From the NCBI RefSeq assembly GCF_019175285.1, contig NC_056523.1, positions 186,571,894 through 186,635,893 of the forward strand: a stretch of 64,000 nt of DNA. Direction: 5' to 3'. This document shows positions 44,824-55,735 of this stretch, piece after piece; the stretch's first letter is position 1, and each line of letters starts with the position of its first letter. The DNA comes from Sceloporus undulatus. Its lineage: Eukaryota > Chordata > Lepidosauria > Squamata > Phrynosomatidae. A program made the position numbers and the translations under genes. The notes beneath the pieces are model-generated. The model did no database searches. It saw only the letters and a list, made by a program, of their open reading frames with translations, and had not been told where the DNA came from.

Positions 44824-45771
44824 TTATATTGCCATGGAAACAAATTTCCTTTCCCATACTCTCTTGAGAGCCCCCTTGACTTCCTTGTTTCGGAGGCTGT
44901 AAATTATGGGGTACAACATTGGGGTGAGATTGGTATAGATCAAGGAGACCACCTTGTCTTCGTTCAGGGAGTAGCTGGCTCTTGGACGGATATAGATGAA
45001 AATGGCACAGCCATAGTGGAGAACAGCCACAACCAGGTGAGCAACACAGGTGGAGAAGGCCTTTTTACGCCCTTGGGAGCATTTAATCCTTAGGATGGAA
45101 TTGGCAATGAAGACATAGGAAAGCAGAATGAGCAGGAAAGGGATGAGCAAGTTCGTCATGCAGACAAGGAAGACAGCCATTTCGTTGACATGTGTGTCAC
45201 TACATGCCAAAAAAAGCACTGGTGGAATGTCGCAGAAGAAGTGGTTGATGTTGTGTGAGCCACAGAAGGGAAGGCCAAAAATCAGCATGGTCAATGCCAG
45301 AGATATTGCGAATCCACTGATATAGGCGATCAGTAAAAACTGCATACAAAGATTTCGACTTATGATGACAGTGTAGCGCAAAGGATGGCATATGGCCACA
45401 TACCTGTCATAGGCCATCACAACCAATAGAAAACATTCTGCACCTCCAAAGGCAATAAAGAAATACATCTGGGTGGCACAGGCCATTAAGGAGACTCTTT
45501 GGTTCTTGGCCAAGAAGTTGGCCAGCATCTGAGGCACAATGACCAGAGTGTAGCATATTTCAGTGAAAGAAAGGCTGCGCAGGAAAAAATACATAGGAGT
45601 GCTGAGGGCAGGGTCAACTAAACTTATGACCACCATAGCCAGATGCCCTGAGAGAGTGATGAGAAGCATGAGAAAGAACAAAGCAAAAAATATGTTCTGC
45701 AAAGTCCCATTGCTGTTGAATCCCAGGATAACAAAACCTTCGTCTGTGCTGGTGTTTTGTCTTTGTTCCAT
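44824..45771 (-). CDS. Olfactory receptor, class II, family-10-like (315 aa, paralog 2)
   Basis: Odorant receptor GPCR, sister of the OR at 35308. From the ATG at 45771: N-glycosylation NTS at 6-8 and NGT at 21-23; SGHL at 41-44 with His43 in place of N1.50; LSTPMYF at 56-62; EICYT at 71-75; MAYDRYVAIC at 119-128; FCDIPPVLFLACSDTHVNE at 179-197; KAFSTCVAHL at 237-246; IYIRPR at 259-264; and PMLYPIIY at 284-291, with Tyr287 in place of N7.49. The differences from paralog 1 cluster in TM2-TM4 and the TM3/TM4 loop (for example LIMNQNL against VIISRNL), while ECL2 and TM6 are nearly unchanged. Similar sequence continues into the 5' intron, so the duplicated unit includes more than the coding exon. 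Intact. Confidence 0.94.
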   Translation of the reverse strand: MEQRQNTSTDEGFVILGFNSNGTLQNIFFALFFLMLLITLSGHLAMVVISLVDPALSTPMYFFLRSLSFTEICYTLVIVPQMLANFLAKNQRVSLMACATQMYFFIAFGGAECFLLVVMAYDRYVAICHPLRYTVIISRNLCMQFLLIAYISGFAISLALTMLIFGLPFCGSHNINHFFCDIPPVLFLACSDTHVNEMAVFLVCMTNLLIPFLLILLSYVFIANSILRIKCSQGRKKAFSTCVAHLVVAVLHYGCAIFIYIRPRASYSLNEDKVVSLIYTNLTPMLYPIIYSLRNKEVKGALKRVWERKFVSMAI

Positions 45772-45829
45772 CTCAGTCTCACATTTTGTCGACAGCTAGT
45801 ACAGCTAGTTTTTAGTGAATCTGTGCAAT

Positions 45830-45858
45830 CTGTGAAAGACGGATGATAAAGATAAAAT
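45830..45858 (-). other. 3' splice acceptor of OR 44824-45771
   Basis: Minus strand reads TATCATCCGTCTTTCACAG, leaving a 58-base 5' UTR. Aligns with the acceptor of the paralog at 36310. Confidence 0.72.
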
Positions 45859-46306
45859 GGGAAGAAGACAAATGTTATCAGAAAGCAGCATGTAAAAATG
45901 AAAAGATAGCATAAATAATCTAGGGATATACTATTTGCTCCCCAGAATTAAAAATGGATGGAAATTGACATTTTTACTAGGCGGGGGAGCTTTTATTTTC
46001 TTTTTGTGCAGCAGGCCCACAATTCTGCTGTGATCCCACAACAGTGTAAGTAAAGCAACTTGTTATTAAACAGAGAATTTTCTAAAACTTCAATCTCAGC
46101 TGAGTTGTTCTATGAGATGATGGAACTCCCTGCCATAGGAGGACACTTTTTCCATCTCTTTTTTGTTTTCACTTCTCATTTTTAGATCACTTAAAGAATA
46201 GAGGAGGATAAACAACTTTACGTTTAATGGGGGGGGGGGGTTATAAAACAAATACATTAATTAAATAACTAATTAAATAGCTGCTTTGGTCTCACAATCA
46301 AACATA
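45859..46306. other. 5' flank of the OR
   Basis: The first 120 bases match the flank of the 35308 gene (ACTATTTGCTCCCCAG). The rest is unrecognised, with a G run near 46231. Confidence 0.45.
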
Positions 46307-46620
46307 GGACTTTATCACATGGGGAAATCAGGCGGGGGGGTTAAACAGCAAAAATCATTTGAAAATCACGCAATCTCAATTAACATTTTCACATGACGTC
46401 GCAATTAAACTGCCATTATCTTGGGAATAAATAGACAATAAACAGCAACAAATCATTCACAGGTAAATCCTGTGAATGATGTGTTGCTGTTTATTGCCTG
46501 TTTATTACCAGGATAATGGCTTTTTAATCACAATGTGTGTGAAAATGTTAATCGAGATTGTGCGATTTTCATGTGATTTTCGCTGTTTAAACCCCCGATT
46601 TCCCCCGTATGATAAAGTCC
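46307..46620. mobile_element. Near-perfect palindromic MITE with ATA target duplication
   Basis: Ends GGACTTTATCACATGGGG and, in reverse complement, GGACTTTATCATACGGGG. Arms of about 150 bp pair almost throughout (AATCATTCACAGG and CCTGTGAATGATG at the centre). Flanked by ATA at 46304-46306 and 46621-46623. Confidence 0.9.
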
Positions 46621-46671
46621 ATACAGTCAGATCCCTGAGGCAATGGCTGTGAGGCCACCTAGAATAAGGTG

Positions 46672-46795
46672 TTGTTATTACTGTTGTCATGTTTCGTCTG
46701 GTCAACTCTAACTTATGGTGACACTTCCTTAGTGTCTTCATGGCATGATTTATTCAGAAGAAGTTTGCCATTGTTTTCCTTTAAGACTGAGGCCA
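46672..46795 (-). repeat. tRNA-SINE 3' fragment
   Basis: Plus strand: GTTTCGTCTGGTCAACTC, ACTTATGGTGACACTTCC, GTTTGCCATTGTTTTCC. Diverged and truncated. Confidence 0.55.
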
Positions 46796-47902
46796 TGTCC
46801 ACATGGGAAAAAAGAAATGTTCCCAGCCCGTTCCTGCACTAACCTGTTTAGATCATGCAAAGGCCAAAACAGGAGAAATACAGGTCTAATGCATACTCCA
46901 GGGAAATTCTCTCTGGTACAAAAAGAGTCCTCATTTGCTCTGAATCAGGCCAGAAACTCCGGGGAATTCCCAAGTGTATGGATTGCATGCCAATGCAGGG
47001 ATGGCAGGGGAGCACTGGCGTATGGGCAGGTCAGGAGCATCAGAAGATGCTAGGAGGCATATAGAGCATCCTGCCTTAGGTCCCTTGCCATTTTGCTCTC
47101 TTCTTGACAGACAGAACAGTATCACAAAGCCTGTCCTGTATCCTTGAAACTAGCCTCCTTCCCTCAGGTTGGTCTGAAGAACACTGTCACCACTGTTGAA
47201 GTAAATTTCAACTGTCGGTCCAGTCTATAGGTGAAATGGATGGGAAGTGACATCTTGTCTTTTGTCTCCATCTAACTCCTTCAGACCCTAATGAAAAGCA
47301 ACTCAGCCTTCTTTGTCTCTCTTGCCAATCTCAGTCAGCATCAAATCTTGTTAGAAGCCAGTCACCCGGGTCATGATGGAACCTTGCTGGAGTTTTGTAA
47401 GCAATTCAGACATGTGTGGGCACCGCTTAGTTGCTCTTACTGGCTTTTGGTTGAATGTGACACTGACTCAGAGAGCAGCATTGCTGTCTGAAAATTAATT
47501 ATATCATCAGACTTCTGCATTTGAAAATGATAGCTTATTCATAGAAGCGAGCTAGCAACTGATGGTATTGTCATCATACAAAAAACTTGCATGTACTAAG
47601 ACTGCTATTTCTCATTTCTGGGAAAATGACACAGAAGGCAGAAGCTGGGAGTTCATATGATGAAAACTTGCTCCCTGCTTATGGAATTCTCTGCCCTCAG
47701 AAACCTCAAAGCTACACAGACATAATTCCCTACCTCATTATTTTCTGGCACAGGCTAAATATTAAGGCAGCAACCTTTACAATACAATCCCACATATGCC
47801 TACTTCAGCGTAATTCCCATGAGTTTCAGTAAGGCTTATTCCCAGGTAGATTGGTATAAAATAGGAATCGTAAAGAATTATGTACTTGGATTAGAGTGGG
47901 CA
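46796..47902. other. Intergenic, nothing recognised
   Basis: Several overlapping chance frames, none with family features. Confidence 0.45.
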
Positions 47903-48016
47903 ACATGTAGCCCATGAGACTTAGTTAGACTGCAGTTCCCATCAGCCTCCTTATGAATAACCGTAATGGGGCTGCAGTCCAGCAATGTCTGGAAGGCCAC
48001 AAGTTCCCCATACTGT
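47903..48016. repeat. hAT-like MITE remnant
   Basis: GGGCAACATGTAGCCC, GACTGCAGTTCCCATCAGCC and GGGGCTGCAGTCCAGCAATG, then GGCCACAAGTTCCCCA. This is the layout of a common sauropsid hAT MITE. Confidence 0.6.
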
Positions 48017-48580
48017 ATTTCAATAATTTAGATGAATCTACTGAAACAGCAGCCATGTTCAACTGGGAAATACTTTGAGAGAAGCAAAATTCTGCCTTGT
48101 GTCTCACTCAAGAGGCAATATTCCTTTTCTAAAGTGGTACCTGCTACAACAGAGAGATACACTTTCTCAAAATGAAGGAGGCTGACATTTTCCCTTCAAA
48201 ATTATTATTTTTTATTCCTGTGCAAATTTATGCAGATTTAATTGATTGATTAAAACTAATTGCATTGGTCAATGAAGATTTCTTATTAAAAAACGTTTTT
48301 TTTTGCAATGTGTAACCAGGTGTGGATTTCCATATCAGGATTTTAAAAGCAATATAATATAATATATATTTTACCCAGGCTTTTACCTTTAAAAAAAACA
48401 AAACCAGAGAGTCCATTTATGTGAAGAAAAAGCAGCTGCATAGGCCCTTGGTCCTGCATCATGTTCTTTATTTAGATTTGGGCCTAACATATTTCCTGCT
48501 GAAAATCTCTCTCTCTCTCTCTCATACACACACATAGCAATAAGGCTGGATTATCAGTGGTATGACTGGAGGCAACCAAG
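48017..48580. other. Intergenic, nothing recognised
   Basis: Contains a CT run near 48507. No gene. Confidence 0.45.
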
Positions 48581-48762
48581 GGCATCACTAGGAGGGTACG
48601 GGGGTATGGACCGCACCAGGTAACACCCTAAGGGCTTCCTTTTGGCAGATACAGTCTATGGCATTCACTTGAATCCCTTTTAAATGCTAAAGAGATGTTG
48701 TGAGTGGGGCAAGGCTCAGTGGTAGGAGAAAGAAGGGGCCCTAGGTTTTTTAAAAAAAAATC

Positions 48763-48804
<42 letters not shown>

Positions 48805-49122
48805 TATCTTTTTTATATTTTCTTTAAAACACCAAATTTTTAAAATAAAATTTTCACTTTAATTGCATAAAACTATGTGCATGTAAATGCATTTAGGCTG
48901 TGTGTATAGGACTGTAATTTGAAGGAATAATTTTAGTTTTGCTAGTTGTTTATATCACAACTATTACTATTACATTCAGTGACATTCAGGAATTAGGATT
49001 TATGAGTAACATTAGTATAAAAACATTACTAAGGATTCGGCATGGTGTGGTATGGAAAGAGATCAGTGTGGGGGGTGACACCATGAGTTACTGCACCGGG
49101 TGACACCAACCCTAGTGATGGC
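48581..49122. mobile_element. DNA transposon remnant with TIRs
   Basis: Left GGCATCACTAGGAGGGT, right in reverse complement GCCATCACTAGGGTTGGTG. Subterminal GCACCAGGTAACACC and GTGTCACCCGGTGC also pair. An (AT)n run lies at 48766-48799. Interior AT-rich, no transposase. Confidence 0.65.
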
Positions 49123-51754
49123 ACAGGAGACAATACTTCAAGGTTCTCAAAAGCAAGGTGCCCCATACTGTGGCTGGCACCACACATACAAGCTTCCTGT
49201 GCTGTGATTTTGGAGGTGGTGGTTGTAGAGGAGCATGCATTAGATCAGCTTGCAATCTCAAGGGGCTGCAACATCATTTCCCATCTGTAGATTTGGATAC
49301 CCAGCTGGTCTTTTTCCTTGGGCCTCCAAGGCTGATCCACCACTGTGCATAGCTGGCCTTCCAATAGAGGAATTTGCAATCACTGTTAAACGAGTTCCTA
49401 GTTTTGAAGCTGCTACAGGGCCCAACTTCTTTAATCCAGCATTGAAGCCAAGAGCTGACAAACAGTAAACAAATAGCACTTTTGATGTCAAATTGAAGAT
49501 GGAGATTTGGGCAAGGAAACCACCATCAGTATCTGATTTGGATTCAAAGCACAACACCAGATCAAGGCCCCATGAGCAGAGCAGCATAAAGTTAGCTTTT
49601 GAACAACAATATCGAAAATCATGAGCCACTGTGGCCAGTGACCATGCTGGCAAGGGTATTCTGAGCATTGTAAACCACAATGATCCCCCCCATGTGATTG
49701 CTTTTCCATGAAAATCAAAATGCCATTTTAAAAAAAGCTATAGCCTAAATGTGTACTTTGGACTGATAAGGGGCATAATAAATTGTCTGAGGAGAAGGGA
49801 AAAAAAAGAGAAGGACAGTCACTTCAGGACAGATGTATCTCCATTGTGGGGTGGAAGGAGAAACATCTTGTGGTTTGTCTTGACTCTTCTGAATTTGCTG
49901 AACTTTTATGGAAAACTGCATAACCCTGGTTGAGCAGTACAACAAATGGAACACACATCACCAAAGAAGGGAAGAAAAGAGACTGTACATTTGTGTAAAA
50001 TCTCTCACTTCAATGAGTGAGGCAGGTTGTTACCTGATGTGCCTGCTTGGGCCTGTTATCCAGCTTCTAAGCATGGGTGGCAGTTTCAAGACTCCTGATC
50101 TCCTCTTTATGGTGTTTTTTTAAAAATCTTTAAATCAGACTTGGACAGATGACTGCTTCCAACAGAGGGCACCTACAAAACAGATAAAAGTCCTGTAAAA
50201 GAGGTGAAATGTCCAACAAGGGCCCCAGCCCACCATTGAGCCATACTAGTGTCCCAAGTGACCTCTAATCATGGATTCTCTCTGAGGGTGGACTGCTTCA
50301 GTTTCCATTGCCTTCACAGTATCATTTGCCTCTCTTCTCAGACAACAGCCAGAAAAGTTGCAGCTGTCCACCATCTCCATGCCCAGGTTGCTCATCCCTA
50401 CAGAGTTCAACTGAACCACCTCCGCACCTTCTCCCTCTTCCCCAGGCATGGACTCTGTTTCATGCCCAATGGTCTCAATGGAGTGGGAGAGCCCCTCCAT
50501 ACACACCTCAGTGTAATAGCCTGTGTTTATACTGCAACAGAATCACTGCCTATGTTCCAGTGACAGAATGTATAATTTGGATTTAAAAGATCCTGTTTTA
50601 ATTCTGGTTGTTTTCAGGCAGGGCTGTAAAAGACCTTTCTCAGTGGTAGCTGGTGGCATTTTTCCCCCACTGAGATGGCAAATCCACTCTGGATTTCAGA
50701 CTGAACTTGAACTATCAGACTGTTTCAAACTGAACCTGAACTATCCAAAGTGTTTGCTTTCCAGATAGCTCTCGGCTTCTTGGATAGCTCCTTTGAATTA
50801 TAGGCTAAACCTTGGCATAGATTTTCCACCCCACTACAGAGATATGAAAGCTATCAGCTGACACACATCAAGTTTGTAATACAAATAGAAAATCTCCATT
50901 GACTAGCATGCTCATTTGCACTACAGTTGCTTCTCCTTTGATTTCACCTCCAAGGAAACATTTTGATCAGGAATTAAGGCATAGCAAAGAGGGACTAAAC
51001 ATTTAATACAACTGAAACCTATTGGTTTTTTTTTTTTAAAAAAACAGTCTGCAAAGTACAGCATCACAATTCCTCTAGTCTGAAAACACCATAACGTCTT
51101 ACCTGTTGGAAGCCTGCTTTGTTTTGTCACCCCTTTTCTGAGATATTTAATCATTCTGTCGCTCTAGAATTAGAAATCATATAATATTTTCCTGTTCTTG
51201 TGGCCAATATGGTTGTACCAGTTATTTGCCAGCAGGTAATATAGAGGAGGAACACTTGGCACTTTCCTATAATCTGGAGACCTGTTAGTCAATGGTGCTG
51301 ATGACTCCAGCAAAGAAGGAACAGTCTGTTCCATGAACTATTTAAAGGGATTTGTCATCCTTAAGGAGAAAGTCTCCAAGCATTTTCACCCAGAAGACTT
51401 CAGCATGCTGTTGAAGTAGAATGAATTAGGCTGAGATAGCAATCTCTTGTTCTCTAAACACTTAGAAAGATGTTGCATAGTGTGTTCAAAGTCTCACCCA
51501 ACCATGGAGCTCATTAGGTGAAGCTCATTTGCAAGGAACAGCAGATGTTTCCATGGGGTGGTTTCTCCACAAAGGTGTTTCGTTCCAGATTAGGCCTCCA
51601 TTGTTCAGTCACATTGTTTTTTTCATGAAATATTCTGGGAGTTTCCTCCACAATAAGAATTCTGTCAGCTCAAATGAAATTTACATCCATTCCTGAAATT
51701 TCTAGCATCGCAGTCACATAAAACATCAGTTGGGCATTTTGAAATAGAGGTTAG
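49123..51754. other. Intergenic, 2.6 kb with unexplained open frames
   Basis: A 140-aa minus-strand frame at 49258-49680 and frames around 50249-50586 are open but match no family I recognise. They have no splice or start context. No repeat identified. Confidence 0.35.
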
Positions 51755-51897
51755 AGCTGCATCTCCACATCAGAATTAATGCAGTTTGACACCGCTTTAA
51801 CTGCCATGGCTACATTCTGTGGAATCCTGGGATTTGTAGTTTGTTGTAGTACCAGAACTCTCAGACAGAGGATGCCAAATATCTCATAAAATGCAAC
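51755..51897. repeat. Half copy of the 17388-type palindromic MITE
   Basis: CAGAATTAATGCAGTTTGAC, CTTTAACTGCCATGGCTAC and TGGAATCCTGGGATTTGTAG; the second arm is missing. Confidence 0.75.
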
Positions 51898-52284
51898 CTC
51901 AGCCACCAAACAAAGGGGCTGGAAAACTGACCAACAAAAAGTGAACAGCTGAAATAGAAGATATTTAGGTGCAAGCAATTTTCAATATCTCATTCTCTGC
52001 CATGCTGGACATTTGGGACTTAAAGTCCCTGTTTGGGGTGGCAGAATTTCTGTCTGGAGGGACAATGCCTTCATTTTACAATCACCCCCATAGCCATATT
52101 CTTTTTTTTTTTTCTGGTGTGGGAGGTCTTTGTATGAAATCCTTAATTCCTGAGATTTCATGGTGCCACTTAAACCAAATCTCGGCTACAGGTCGGTCAA
52201 GAAGAGTGGAGTACAGAAACGAGAGATACATGCAATCCTGAGCTATACAGAAAGAAAAATTACTTACTAACAGAAATATTGGTA

Positions 52285-52321
<37 letters not shown>

Positions 52322-52687
52322 CCTACTGTATATTTTCTTTTTCAGTACCTGCTTATCAAACCTCCCTCCCTACCATAAACACACACTTTGGGACTAAGCA
52401 GACATTTGAACATAGGCCTCATATTTCAGTCCTGCACTATTACTTGTTAAACTACCCTGGCTCTCTCAGATCAATGCTTACCGTATGAGTGCTACTGCTA
52501 TGAAGGGTGAAACACATTGGGTTTAAAACTTTGCAACAATGAATCTATTTCATTTATATATTGCAAAAATGACCACAATATATTTATTTTGCACACTACA
52601 TACATTTCCATAATGCACAAACTATGGGCTCATCTACATGGGATAAATAAAACGGTCACACCCTGTCCTCATAGCAAGCTGTCTTCA
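51898..52687. other. Intergenic with (AAT)n at 52285-52320
   Basis: Perfect AAT run of about 12 units; otherwise nothing recognised. Confidence 0.5.
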
Positions 52688-52695
52688 CAATACAG

Positions 52696-53128
52696 CAGGG
52701 GTAGGCAACCTTTTTGAGCCAGGGGCCGGGTTGCTGTCCCTCAGACAACTGGGGGGCCGAAGCCAAAAAATAAACAATTAAATAATTTTTTAAAAATTAA
52801 TTAAATAAATAAACCGGGACAAATGTAGGACAAAATTTTCAAATGGAGGACACTTTTGTTATAAAAAATTGAGGACACGCTAAAAATTTTTTGATTTTTT
52901 AAAAAATGTTAATATAAATGCATGTTTCGGAGGCTTCTATAGACAATTGCCCCCCTTGCCTGCCGCTTGCCCCCCTTGCCTGCCTCCTCCTGATAGGCCA
53001 AAGGCCCCACGCCCTCACGCGAGAGGCCAAAGGCTCCGGCGGCAATCGGTGGCAGGACCAGGCTGGGGCCGGTCTCAAGGCCTTGCTGGGCCACATCCGG
53101 CCCACGGGCCGCAGGTTGCCTACCCCTG
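52696..53128. mobile_element. hAT-type MITE with perfect 8-bp TSD (copy 2)
   Basis: Same ends as 8157-8539, flanked by identical CAATACAG (52688-52695 and 53129-53136). It has about 50 bp extra, mainly a CCCCCTTGCCTGCC duplication near 52950-52985. The two copies are closely similar outside that, implying recent activity. Confidence 0.92.
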
Positions 53129-53136
53129 CAATACAG

Positions 53137-53567
53137 GGTCAAATCTCTTATTTGAGTGTGGATTGTCTTCATAGTGTAAGGCTGGTTCCACACTGACTCC
53201 ACTCTATCCCTCCTTTAAACCACTTTTTAAAAGCTTACCTTTTAAAAAGCACTCCATAATGACACTGGGTGGTTGTCTACACATACATCTACCCATGATG
53301 CCCACCACTCCTGCCACTAGTGTAAGTCACTCCATCTGTAAGGTCATAGTGAGGTGCCCAGGCATGTGATTGATGCTGAGTGCTTTCTGACCTCAGAGGG
53401 AGCTACTCACTCCAGCTGCACCAATACTGAGTGACACAGTAGGAATGGGTGTGAAGACAGCTGACCAGAGTCACAACAGTGTACACGGTAATGTGTGGAA
53501 TCTGGGGAGGGTCCAGGCCTTCAATACTCTGGCAGCAGCTCAAGTATTCTGGCTAGTATAGATGTGC
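53137..53567. other. Intergenic, nothing recognised
   Basis: No gene or repeat named. Confidence 0.45.
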
Positions 53568-53575
53568 CCAGTGTT

Positions 53576-53739
53576 CAGTGTTGCCAACAAGCCTCAAAGA
53601 TATTCTCCGGTATATTTTAGTAAAATCCAAAATCCCTGGAATTCCCCAATATTTATTATTATTATTCAGTCAAAATCCCTGGAAAGAAATTAATTAAATT
53701 CCCCGGATTCTGGGGAATTCCCCAGAATTGGCAACACTG
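53576..53739. mobile_element. hAT-like MITE, CAGTGTTGCCAAC ends
   Basis: Left CAGTGTTGCCAAC, right in reverse complement CAGTGTTGCCAATTC. Flanks CCAGTGTT and CTGGTGTT are an 8-bp duplication with two changes. Confidence 0.8.
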
Positions 53740-53933
53740 CTGGTGTTACGCAGATTTAAGGAAGCAAAACCTAGCAACCCAAGTTTGGTAAGCCTGACGC
53801 TCAATCATGGAGAGAAGTGGCAGGTCAAGATGTGGTGTCAAATGCCTCTGTTTGAGTGATTTTTTAAAAAAAGTATAACATAAAACAAATTACATATAGA
53901 TCTGGAATACTTAAAAGGGACATAAATAGAGTA

Positions 53934-54011
53934 GGCACTTAGTATCCATTGGGGTTTGCTTCCATGCTTGAACCCGTGGATAAAGAATCTATGGATATGG
54001 AGGGCTGGCTG
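53934..54011 (+). mobile_element. Very short Tigger-like MITE
   Basis: 78 bp: GGCACTTAGTATCCATTGGG to ATGGAGGGCTGGCTG, TA on both sides. It shares its right TA with the next element. Confidence 0.7.
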
Positions 54012-54013
54012 TA

Positions 54014-54248
54014 CAGTGGATCCTTATTATATGCTGGGATTTGATTCCAAGATCCCTTGTGGATAAAAAAATCCATGGATGCTCAAGTCCCATTAAATAT
54101 AATGACATAGCAATTTTATAATGGTGTCCCTTATAAAAAATGGAAAATCAAGGTTTGATATTTGAAATTTATACTTTTATTGAACATTTTCAAACTGTGG
54201 ATGCTTGAATCCGTGTATAAAACATACGTATATAAGAAGGGCGGATTG
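54014..54248 (+). mobile_element. Tigger-like MITE, full length
   Basis: CAGTGGATCCTTATTATATG to TAAGAAGGGCGGATTG, TA on both sides; internal ATGGTGTCCCTTAT and GTGGATGCTTGAATCC as in the copies at 58798 and 62219. Confidence 0.8.
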
Positions 54249-54301
54249 TATAAATATTTTCAATATTTATATTTGATATTGTAAATATTTTATTTGCAAA
54301 A

Positions 54302-54531
54302 GCCAGCCTGGCATGGTGATGAGAGTTTTGGACTAAGGCACTGGGAAACCGGGGTTTGAATCCCCACTCAGCCATGGAAACCCACTGAATGCGCTTGGGA
54401 AGTCAGTCTCTCTCAGCCTTGGAGGCAAAAGCAAACTCCGTCTGAACAAATCTTGCCAAGAGAAACCTTGTGATAGGTTCACTTTAGGGTTGGCATAAGT
54501 CAGAAATGGGTAGAAGGCACACAACAACAAT
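54302..54531 (+). repeat. tRNA-derived SINE with BovB-type tail
   Basis: CAGCCTGGCATGGTGATG, GGGGTTTGAATCCCCACTC (B box), tail GAAGGCACACAACAACAA. Confidence 0.85.
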
Positions 54532-55487
54532 ATATATTTTAAAATAGCATAGAGTTAAAACTAGTGTTCAGTTCTTATAAAAATGAAATGAAACAAATGC
54601 CACCCTTCTCTATGTGACAATAGAGGGCTAAATGCCATCTGGTATAAACCTACTCCCATGTATATATGGTTATATTCAAAGTGTCACCTGTTGTTAACAA
54701 AAAATTAAAAACTATTTGTTGACATTGAACACATAATGCTTATTTTCTAAAGAAAAATGGTGACTTTGGAATCTGAATTATTTAGATATGTTTTAGACAA
54801 TAAAGAAGAGATGTTAACAATACAGTTGGTGCCAATACCTTTGTTAGGACCCAACAAAAGGCCACAAAAGATTGTGTAAGCTTTCAGGTTCTCCAGAATT
54901 CCTCATAGGCTACATGCTACAAAAAAGTAGGTAAGAGACAGAATTTATATGAGGCAGCCAAAATTTCAGATAAAAGGTAATTTCAAAACTTTTAATGCCC
55001 ATTTTCAGAACATGAAAATTCTCCAGAAGGTACAAAAATTGTTTTAGCTTGGCCTTGTATATAACCTCCTCAAATTTTCCATACATATACACACATTTGT
55101 TATCTACCAGTAACCCAATTATTTATGCTTTTAATACATGCTATGTATTTTTAATCTTTAGTTAAAGCCATTCCCCACTGCACAGGCTTTGAGCAAAACA
55201 TTTTGCTCTGTGTCCAAGTCACAATGCATACTACTCAAAGCCAATATTTTGGTACACGAGGAAGGACATTACATATACGTGGATACATCTTGCTTTTCCA
55301 TGGCAAATACAAGAGCTATTAATCAAAACATGAACCATTTGCTGTCCTTGCATGACACATAAATCTGCTGCTTAAGACGACTGCCTCCTATGGCCAGCCC
55401 AGCTAAGATTCCCCAGTCATACAGGATTTAATATCAATTACTTCTCTTGCTACAGCTCTGCTTTATTTCAATAGCATAAGTTTTTTT
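54532..55487. other. Intergenic, nothing recognised
   Basis: No gene or repeat named. Confidence 0.45.
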
Positions 55488-55735
55488 GACCATGGGCCCC
55501 TGTGGTCTCTTCCAACTCTATGATTCTATGATTCTATGATTCTAGACTATTTCAGACCTGCTCCATAGTGATTAACAATTTCAGCAGATCAGAAAACACA
55601 TTATGTAATTTTTAGCTATGTATGTATTGTGTATTTTAATTATGTGTTCTCATTGTAACCCACCTAGATCCTTCCAGAGAGGTGGAATATAAATAAAACA
55701 ACTTCTTCTTCTTCTTCTTCTTCTTCTTCTGTTTA
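55488..55735 (+). mobile_element. CR1 3' tip followed by an L2 3' tip
   Basis: 55488-55545 reads GTGGTCTCTTCCAACTCTAT and three ATTCTATG-type units (CR1 end). 55640-55735 reads GTAACCCACCTAGATCCTTC, AGAGAGGTGGAATATAAATA (L2 end) and a (CTT)n run. Confidence 0.75.
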
